Made by a program: the position numbers and the translations under genes | Notes under the pieces: generated by a model | Database searches by the model: none | What the model was told of the DNA's origin: nothing | Seen by the model: only the letters and a program-made list of their open reading frames with translations | Shown here: positions 56,810 to 64,000 of the stretch, piece by piece | Position numbering within the stretch: the first letter of the stretch is position 1 | Layout of the letters: every line of letters begins with the position of its first letter | Source of the DNA: Melampsora larici-populina 98AG31 | Taxonomy: Eukaryota > Basidiomycota > Pucciniomycetes > Pucciniales > Melampsoraceae | Length of the DNA stretch: 64,000 nt | Assembly: GCF_000204055.1 (NCBI RefSeq) | Contig: NW_006768859.1 | Span: 105,645 to 169,644, forward strand | Direction of reading: 5' to 3'

Positions 56810-58561
56810 ATGCCACGCAAACAACGCAAGACAGCCCCTTCTGATACCGCATCATCTCATACCCCAACTCCAATCACAAAATCTCCACATACAACTCCCG
56901 GAACTCTTTCAACTTTCACTCCAGTATCAGGGGTCCCAATTGCTTCACTTGGTCACGGTTCACCCACCACTTCTCTCTCTCAAATTCACCTCATCCATTT
57001 GGGGCAAGCTTTGGCAAACTCAGGATCACCAGTGTTTATCTCGGTTCCAACTCAAACCCCACCTTTGAATCTCAATCCAACACCTCTCACACCTTTGGGA
57101 TCTCAGCCAGAAATAGCGGTTTCTATGAAATCGAAAAGCAAAGAGTGCACCGTTTTGGCCCAAGGCAAACAAGGGCGAGGCAGACCAAAGAAATCCGACA
57201 TTGAGGTTGATGAAGAGAAGTCAAAGGGTGCTCAGGTGTTGTGGTTTGTGGAAAGAGCCGACGGATTCAACAACCTCGACTTGGTTGCTTTGTGGTGTTC
57301 CGAGGAAGACAACTACAATTGATGGAGATCGGCAACTCCAAGCCAGATAGCGGTATCTGCTGTTTTGGCTGCTCATATAAAACAAAAGGGTCACCCTGAG
57401 CAATCACCAAGAGAGGTTGACAAGAAAGTAAGTCTTGTCTGCCACCTCACCTTTCCATCTTTTGCTTTTCTATACATATTAATATCTTTGATCGAATTCA
57501 TTTACCAGATCAAGTACCTTGAAGATAAATTTAAAGATGCTTATAAGGAATTCAACTTGACTGGCCAAGGTATTCTTGGAGATGCAGCTTACAAGGATCA
57601 GCTTGAACAGATGGATTTGATTGCAGTTAATGTCAACAGTGATGGTGAGGATGTGGTGGTTGGAAAAATTTCTTCCACTAGGAAGAAATGTAGTCGCAAA
57701 GCATCTACAAATGCTTCTGCGCTTGGTGCGTGTTTGATCTGATACCTTATGATTACTTCAGCTGATTATCTTGTATATTTTCGCAGAGAAAGCAATGTCT
57801 ATTTGCCCATGGTATTGTGTGTTATTAAGCGCAATGCGTCAACGCTCAAACATCACACCCGAAGCAACTCTTGATACTTTAGGAAACACACCTTACCCCA
57901 GTTTTGATTTCAACTCAAATTTCAGTAACAGCCAAATGGATATCAACAATGTGGACAACATTGGCAACGGAAATACTCCACCTCAAGATGTAGTTCTATC
58001 CAATTCAGAGGAGAAGGAGGTTTTCAAGGAGGAAGAGGATTTGAAACCTCACGGGTCCCAAAACAAAAATAAAAGTAAGTTCAGATTGTCATTTATCTTA
58101 ATGAATTTATCTTAATGAATCCTTATTAATTGAAATCCTTTTTAGGAGCTAGGATTGGCAGTGGAACTCGGGATACTCTTGGTCTTCAAACTCTCATGAA
58201 CAATTTTCTTCCCTCCAAATCTGAACGGGCAGCTACTGCGAGAGAAGAACAAAAGAAAGACAAACAGCAACTGCAACTGAACTCAAAGATAGCAAAGGCC
58301 ATCACTGTGATGTCACAAAATCGAAAAGAAGATGTGCAGCTAACAAGGGAGCAACTACGTGGGGAAGCCATTACGAGATTCATTGGAATGGGTGATAATT
58401 TTGACAAAGCCTTCAAAAAGGCTTCAATGATGTACCTGCAACCTCAATCGGCTCCGGGGAACTCACATCGCGCCAGCAGTTCTCGTTTGGAAAGAAGGAA
58501 CGATGAGGAAGTGTATGAAACCTCGGACTCCTCAAGTGACAGTGATATTCACTTGTCTTAG
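56810..58561 (+). pseudogene. PIF/Harbinger-type Myb/SANT-like partner protein
   Basis: Exons 56810-57427, 57509-57725, 57787-58074 and 58146-58561. A Ser/Thr/Pro-rich N-terminus, an AT-hook-like RGRPKK near residue 125 and a Myb/SANT-like region (VLWFVERADGFNNLDLVALW) are followed by an in-frame TGA at 57320-57322. The same domain continues directly after it (WRSATPSQIA, KQKGHPEQSP). Later exons are helical and Glu/Lys-rich, ending SSSDSDIHLS. PIF/Harbinger elements carry such a protein beside the transposase, and the transposase remnant lies 0.5 kb away in the converging orientation. Confidence 0.65.
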
Positions 58562-59093
58562 GATCACGTGAGGTTCAAATGCTGGATTTTTTAAAGGTTC
58601 CAATATAAATGATTCCTTTGCGTGAATCCACCAAGTACAATCAAAATACCAAAGCTTCATTTTGTTTACAAAAATACCTGAACAACTGGTCTTGTCTAGT
58701 CTTGTTTTCCTTTACTCCCAAAAAAAATCAATTTGACCAAACTTTTGTTTGTTATTTGTGAAAACATCAAACACATGTTTGAATTTTAACTCATTTTCTT
58801 TATCTTTTTTCAAACTCTCCAAAAAAGACCAAAAAATTATTTTAACTTGTTATTTTTCAAAGTTCAAAAAGTTGTTTATTTCAAATATATAAAAATATGT
58901 CTTGCTACTTTAAATATCTACAAGATATTTAACTTATGGTCCACCAAATTCTTTATGGGTGTTCTCGTGAGAATATTCAAAATATCAGCATGTTTGTGCA
59001 CTTCAAAGGTAGAGTAGAAAAATTTAAAAAATAACCAACAGAAGCAAAAACAACATTTGGAATACATGTAATAAGTAAATCCCAAAACCTGAG
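58562..59093. other. Spacer between converging Harbinger genes
   Basis: AT-rich, no gene seen. Confidence 0.5.
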
Positions 59094-59712
59094 TCAAGAC
59101 ATGGTAGATAGAAATTCTTGAAATAAAGCATCTTGCCTTTGTTCAGATAGTCGTGAATTGCCTAAAGCCGCACAGGCCTCTTCTTCTCTAGTTGGAATTG
59201 GCTCTTGGTGGTTTTCCCAGTCTTCTGATTGTACGAGGTCCCAAGATGCATCTTCTTCTTGTACATAATTATGTACAACACAGCATGCTGCCAGCCATGA
59301 ATTAAGTCGCGCAGCAGTGCGTCGGTCGCGGATCACCAGTCTAGACTCTTTACAAGATTGAGTCCGCCCTTTCCACATCCCATTGATATGTTTGGATACT
59401 ATTCGAGCCATACTTAATGCAAAATTAAAATGCCGGTGTGCACGGTCCAGTTCTGCACCTCTGGGCTTCTTGAAAGCAGGAACAATGAATTTAGAGGCAC
59501 TGTAGCCTGAGTCCGCTAAGAGGTACTCTCCGGGGCTGAAATACCGGTCTATGTTTGTATAAAACTGTGCGACACAGTCAGTAACACACCCAAAATATAA
59601 GCTAACTAACTTCACTTACCTTGGTCGATTTTAACACTCGTTGATCATGGGCGCTCCCACACCATCTGTCAGCTATGAGAAGTTCTGCAGAGCAGAACAT
59701 CCAAGAAACTGA
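59094..59712 (-). pseudogene. PIF/Harbinger DDE transposase, N-terminus missing
   Basis: An exon about 59712-59620 reads LIADRWCGSAHDQRVLKSTK. A GT-AG intron leads to 59564-59094, which starts YTNIDRYFSPGEYLLADSGYS and continues with AHRHFNFALSMARIV, a KGR segment and CVVHNYVQEED. GSAHD and LADSGY hold the first two acidic catalytic positions of this family. The N-terminal third is absent: the frame meets the foldback element that starts at 59724. Confidence 0.8.
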
Positions 59713-59723
59713 CAAATATACAT

Positions 59724-62479
59724 ACAGCCGGTCCTATAAACCTTGGACGGTTGTAATTTGCTTTTGTTGTTTTGATTTTTTGCTTTTGCATTTGTAAATG
59801 CGCAAAAAGTTTTGAAAAACACTTTTATAGGCTGTTTTTTTGTTTATCAGCTCTCCTCTATCAGTACACAGTGATTCTCGAAAAAAAAACAAAATGTTAT
59901 AGGTCGTACATATGCACAGCTGTTCTCAAAAAGGTGGTGTTTTTAAAAAGAAATTGGGCAGTTAGGGCCACTAGGGTTGCATGTACTTTACCTAGTATTA
60001 CCCATGAAAAACCAATACCAGCCACATCATTAATACCACATCAAACAGCTCAATCGATCCACCCACCCACAAATCCACCGATAATATCTGCTGTTCTGCT
60101 CGATATACCTTTGAAGAGTGAGTTCACTACCCTCTAGTATTCAGTTTGTCATCTGATTATGTTTCATACACTGATTTCATAACTGAACTTACTTCGATAA
60201 ATGAAAAAACCTTTAATCAAATCATACTCCGAATTATCAATTTGTCTCTCAAGACTTAATCATTGGAAAATATCCTTCAAATCCTAATCAAGAAGAAACC
60301 CTCATGGAGAACTGAGCGATTCTACGTGTATGTGTACAGGCAGTGCAAGGGATGTAATGTGAGTGAAAGTTCAACTCTAAGTTGGTAATCCAAATCAGAT
60401 CAGTTGTTGACATTGTTGAGAGTAGACTCAGAGGGTATCTCAAGTCAAAGATGGAACTCGGTCAAGATCAACTTCCGATCAATCTATCTGAATTTTTGTC
60501 AAATTATACAACTCGAGCTGGAATTCCCAAGAAAAAGGAAACTATTGGAACCAAATTAGACAAACTGGGTGTCAGTGGTGAACCTCTATCTTTCCCTGGA
60601 ATACCATCCTGTGAATCCTTTATCACCCTTTACACCTACCCCTTCTGCAACCTGTCCAGTACCTCCGGGTTTACCTACAGCTACTAATCCAAATCCTGCA
60701 GAAGGAAATATAGTTGACTTGCAAAGTTTACGTGTTGACCTTGATTTGTCAACAAATTTCTTATCATCAATTAAGAAATATAAAATGTGTATGTAAAACA
60801 ATAGAGATCGTTGATGTTGACCTTTTTGATCAAGGAGACATTGTACATTCATATGGTGAAGATGTGATTCCAAGTGACATGTTCTGAACATGCTTTTTTG
60901 ACCGTTTTGGTGATTTGTTTGTCATCCAAGGTGTATATCCACATTACTGATCATGGTTGACTAGGTGTAATAACCAGAAATCAATGTATACCAAGAATAT
61001 CAAAATTATAACCAGATGAAATTTCAAAGTCTATTTTCGAATCAGAGCAAGAGTATTTGATTTCAAAAAAACAGAGAATAGGAGGTTTAACTTGATTCTT
61101 GGTCTCAAGTGCAAATGAGTCCGTTGAAGACTAGAACAAATGTAAAAATACAATTAAGAAATCAATGCTTGAGAAGATCAGAGTTGAGCAGTTCAATCAA
61201 TATTAGCTGAGCTCAAGACAGTAAGAGTGGCCACTATGATTAAAAGAATGTATCAGTTAGATGTCAGATTCAAGAGGATCTCAGATTCAATGAATTCATA
61301 AACTTACCCGCAACACTTGGAGGGTTTTTGTAGTAGTAAAAGGTACATTGTGTCCATATTTATCTAATGTGATCGTGTTGAAGGCTGTACTAGGTTGAGG
61401 AGGGCCAGGAAGGTGTCCTTGAAGGATCACTACGACAGTAGGAGAACCAAGTGTCTGTGTGAATCGAGGTCGACCCGGTGAGACAGATACAGTCTTGGTG
61501 GCATAAACTTTTATAAAGGAAAGGATAGAACATCAACTCAAGAGTTTTGAATTGAGATTGAAGCTCTGAAGGACTAACCAGTGTCTGTACCTGGATACAA
61601 AGGTGGGGGGACCACATTGTCGCGCGGTTGAAGCCATTGTTTTGCTTGATTGTGCTCTGGATCAGCGTGTCCGATCAAACCTTCTAAGACCAACTGGTTG
61701 GTTGATTGACTTGGTTTTTAACTAACTGAGAAAAAGTATCAGAGAGAAGAAGAGTTTAAATGTGGGTTCTTCAGATTCAATATTGGATGACAATGTATCT
61801 GAGATTTGAGATGAGTCTTGAAAGATTACCGAAGGTGTTTTAATTCGAGAATTTGACTCAGGGTCAAGGTCACAATTTGTTTGAAGCCGCCTTGAGTATG
61901 ACTCTTCCTCTTCAAGCTCAGATGAAAATGAGGTGATGACCGAGTGACGTTTGAAGGTTGATTCCTCTAAAATTTGCTCACATCCATTGGAAGCATTAAG
62001 CATGTTTTTCATTTATCGAAGTAAGTTCAGTTATGAAATCAGTGTATGAAACATAATCAGATGACAAACTGAATACTAGAGGGTAGTGAACTCACTCTTC
62101 AAAGGTATATCGATCAGAACAGCAGATATTATCGGTGGATTTGTTGGTGGGTGGATTGATTGAGCTGTGGTATTAACAATGTGGCTGGTATTGGTTTGTC
62201 ATGGGTAATACTAGGTAAAGTACAACCCTAGTGGCCCTAACCGCCCAATTTCTTTTTAAAAACACCACCTTCTTGAGAACGGCTGTACCATATGTACAAC
62301 CTATAAAATTTTGTTTTTTCTTCAAGATCCACTGTGTACTGGTAGAGGGGAGCTGATAAACAAAAAAACAGCCAATGAAAGTGTTGTTTAAAGCTTTTTG
62401 CGCATTTACAAAAGCAAATACAAAAAGCGCAAAGTGCCAAAGCAAAAGACAACTGTCCAAGGTTTATAGGACCGGCTGT
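59724..62479. mobile_element. 2.76 kb foldback element
   Basis: Arms 59724-60208 and 62003-62479 are reverse complements of about 480 bp at roughly 85% or better. The outer ends are ACAGCCGGTCCTATAAACC and its complement. No clear target duplication was found. The spacer holds only gene fragments. It appears to truncate the Harbinger transposase. Confidence 0.7.
60209..62002. other. Spacer of the foldback element with unrecognised exon-like pieces
   Basis: A plus-strand open frame at about 60382-60687 reads VVDIVESRLRGYLKSKMELG. Minus-strand exon-like pieces at about 61690-61595 (PRDNVVPPPLYPG) and 61508-61310 (KTVSVSPGRPRFTQTLGSP) are bounded by plausible splice sites. I do not recognise any of them. 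They may be fragments of a captured gene or an eroded transposase. Confidence 0.3.
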
Positions 62480-63483
62480 GTGAGGGTAGGTGCTCAGGAA
62501 GAGGACTCTAGGCTCACTAATTGGGCAATTGGTGGGTAGGATTTCAATAACTCTTATTCTTTATTTCCTATATGTAGTATCTACAAGTGAAATAAAGAAA
62601 AGAAGAGAAAGAAAGAAAATAGAACTAGTAGTCTGTTGGGACAAATCCAGACAGACTACAGTTAGGTGACTCCTTAAAAGGAGATTATAGATAATAACTA
62701 GTATTATTATTAATGGCTGAGGGTTGGATCCAACACCCTCCTTCAATCTTCTGTTGACAGAGTTAAAGGGTGAGATAAAGATCACCAAACTAGTTGTTCT
62801 TATGGTCACTAACCTTGGGTTATTCTTATGGTCACCAACCTGAAAGTTCTTCTTAAGGTCACTAACCTGGGGCTGTTAGAGGTCACCAACCTAGTTTGAT
62901 TTCTACTTGGGGGAAGTAGAGGATCCAGAGGGATGTGAAGGAATGTATTACTTACTTTTAATCAGGAAACTGATTAAAGTTGTAAGAAGTTTATCACTAG
63001 TCTTATCTTTGTAAGACTCTTGATATGTACTTCTGTAGAACTTTAATATTGTTCTTTAAAAGTGTAGTGTAATAATTGCTTGGGGGAAATTCCTTGAAGG
63101 CTGAGAGGGGAGGGGTTTATATACCTTCCTCTCTAAACCTAACTGTGGTGATATTTGTGATTATCACTACATTGGTTCAGGGTTGATCATTAATATATGT
63201 TAATGATTATTACTAGTAATGCTTAATTACATATACATGTTATGTATAATATGTACTATAAGCATTTTAACTCTTGACACTGAGTTATGAGGTGTAAATA
63301 GTGTTTTGTTACATATTACATGTTGTTTTAAGTGTACATGTGTATGTAATGAGTGTTTTGGTACATTGCATTACATGTTACATATAGTCTAAACTCAGTA
63401 TGTACATGTAATTTAATTTATACATAATATTTTTAATGTTACAAGTTAGTTTTGGGTACATGTATATGTACTCAGGGCTGACA
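62480..63483 (-). repeat. Probable LTR sequence of element E4, left boundary unknown
   Basis: The right end is set by TGTCAGCCC on the minus strand at 63483, immediately after a GAGGGTGGGGAA polypurine tract (63484-63495). The left end cannot be fixed because the partner LTR is outside the window. A second LTR-like edge, minus-strand GGAGGG followed by TGTTGGATCC at 62736, may mark another element. The stretch also holds repeated GGTCACYAACCT words at 62785-62905 and is AT-rich. Confidence 0.45.
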
Positions 63484-63506
63484 TTCCCCACCCTCAAAGG
63501 AGGTCA

Positions 63507-64000
63507 TTACTTCTTTTCAGAAGGTTTATGAGCTCTTTTTTGGGCTCTGAAGTCTCTTAGGGTTGTCTTGCCATTGGGCACTTTATCAGCTGGCAGCCAT
63601 TCATCTTCATCTGCACTTCTCTTTTTGTATCTCACCAGATATAGAGTTGCAGATTTACCATTGACTTGTGTTTCTCTTTGTTTTATTATGTGTGAGAAAA
63701 CTTTTTCTCCGTCAGTTTCAAACCTGATAGGAGTTTTCTTGGGTATTTCCCTGTCAGGGAATTTGCTCTCATCTGAAGCATGAAACTTCTTGATTAATGA
63801 AATTGGGAATACTGGATGTTTTCTTCCAAATTCCTCAGTTAGTGCTACTTCTACTGCATTGCTACCATGAAACTTTAGTATTATAAAAGGCCCTACAAAC
63901 TGGTCTTGAAGTTTCTTTGGTCCTTGCAAATTTGTGAAGTTTGTGGTGGAGAGTAGAACTTGTTCTCCCACTACAAATTTGGGCTCCTTGTGAGTTTTAT
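63507..64000 (-). CDS. pol: E4 Ty3/gypsy pol, C-terminal end (runs out of the window)
   Basis: The open frame enters from the right edge and stops at 63507. It shows the integrase C-terminal pattern VGEQVLLSTTNF, LQDQFVGPFIILK and HPVFPISLIKKF, followed by a degenerate chromodomain-like segment (YLVRYKKRSADEDEWLPAD). It differs from E1, E2 and E3, so this is a fourth family. Confidence 0.82.
   Translation of the reverse strand, partial: KTHKEPKFVVGEQVLLSTTNFTNLQGPKKLQDQFVGPFIILKFHGSNAVEVALTEEFGRKHPVFPISLIKKFHASDESKFPDREIPKKTPIRFETDGEKVFSHIIKQRETQVNGKSATLYLVRYKKRSADEDEWLPADKVPNGKTTLRDFRAQKRAHKPSEKK

Overview
The window looks like nuclear DNA of a basidiomycete fungus, most likely a rust (Pucciniales, Melampsora-like). 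The genes are AT-rich, split by many 50-110 nt GT-AG introns, and set among a high load of Ty3/gypsy, hAT, DIRS, PIF/Harbinger and CACTA-type elements. The organism assignment is inference; no marker gene is present.

Five host genes stand out. A multi-KH-domain RNA-binding protein (1698-5265, +, 8 exons) is followed by sphingosine-1-phosphate lyase (6806-9121, -, 8 exons). After about 13 kb of repeats come prefoldin subunit 6 (22954 onward, +), the autophagy protein ATG101 (23896-24942, -, 7 exons) and a SWI3/RSC8-type chromatin remodelling subunit (25346-27737, +). Prefoldin 6 and ATG101 converge and their 3' ends touch; ATG101 and RSC8 diverge from a 403 bp shared promoter region.

The rest is mostly layered transposable elements. 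Element E1 (12346-18776, -) is a chromodomain Ty3/gypsy element with identical 176 bp LTRs and a 5 bp target duplication; a 440 bp MITE with an 8 bp duplication sits in its leader. Element E2 (29818-35967, +) is a Ty3/gypsy element without a visible chromodomain, with identical 390 bp LTRs and an assembly gap, inserted in the transposase gene of a hAT transposon (28116-38749). Element E3 (43764-55310, -) is a second chromodomain element, related to E1 but broken. It lies in an older transposon-like gene and is itself split by a DIRS-type tyrosine-recombinase retrotransposon (46382-52161, +). Remnants of a second hAT element, a two-gene PIF/Harbinger element, a CACTA-ended foldback element (42687-43500), a 2.76 kb foldback element (59724-62479) and several MITEs fill the remainder. 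A fourth Ty3/gypsy element (E4) enters at the right edge.

The most interesting signals are in E1 and E3. Both seem to prime reverse transcription from their own LTR RNA (10 nt complementarity). Both overlap gag and pol at a conserved slippery-like AAAAAT. Both carry a 31 nt motif beside the pol stop that is nearly identical while the proteins have diverged. Both carry a duplicated peptide/hairpin module between protease and reverse transcriptase, with the two copies about 230 nt apart in each element. No tRNA, rRNA or CRISPR array was found.
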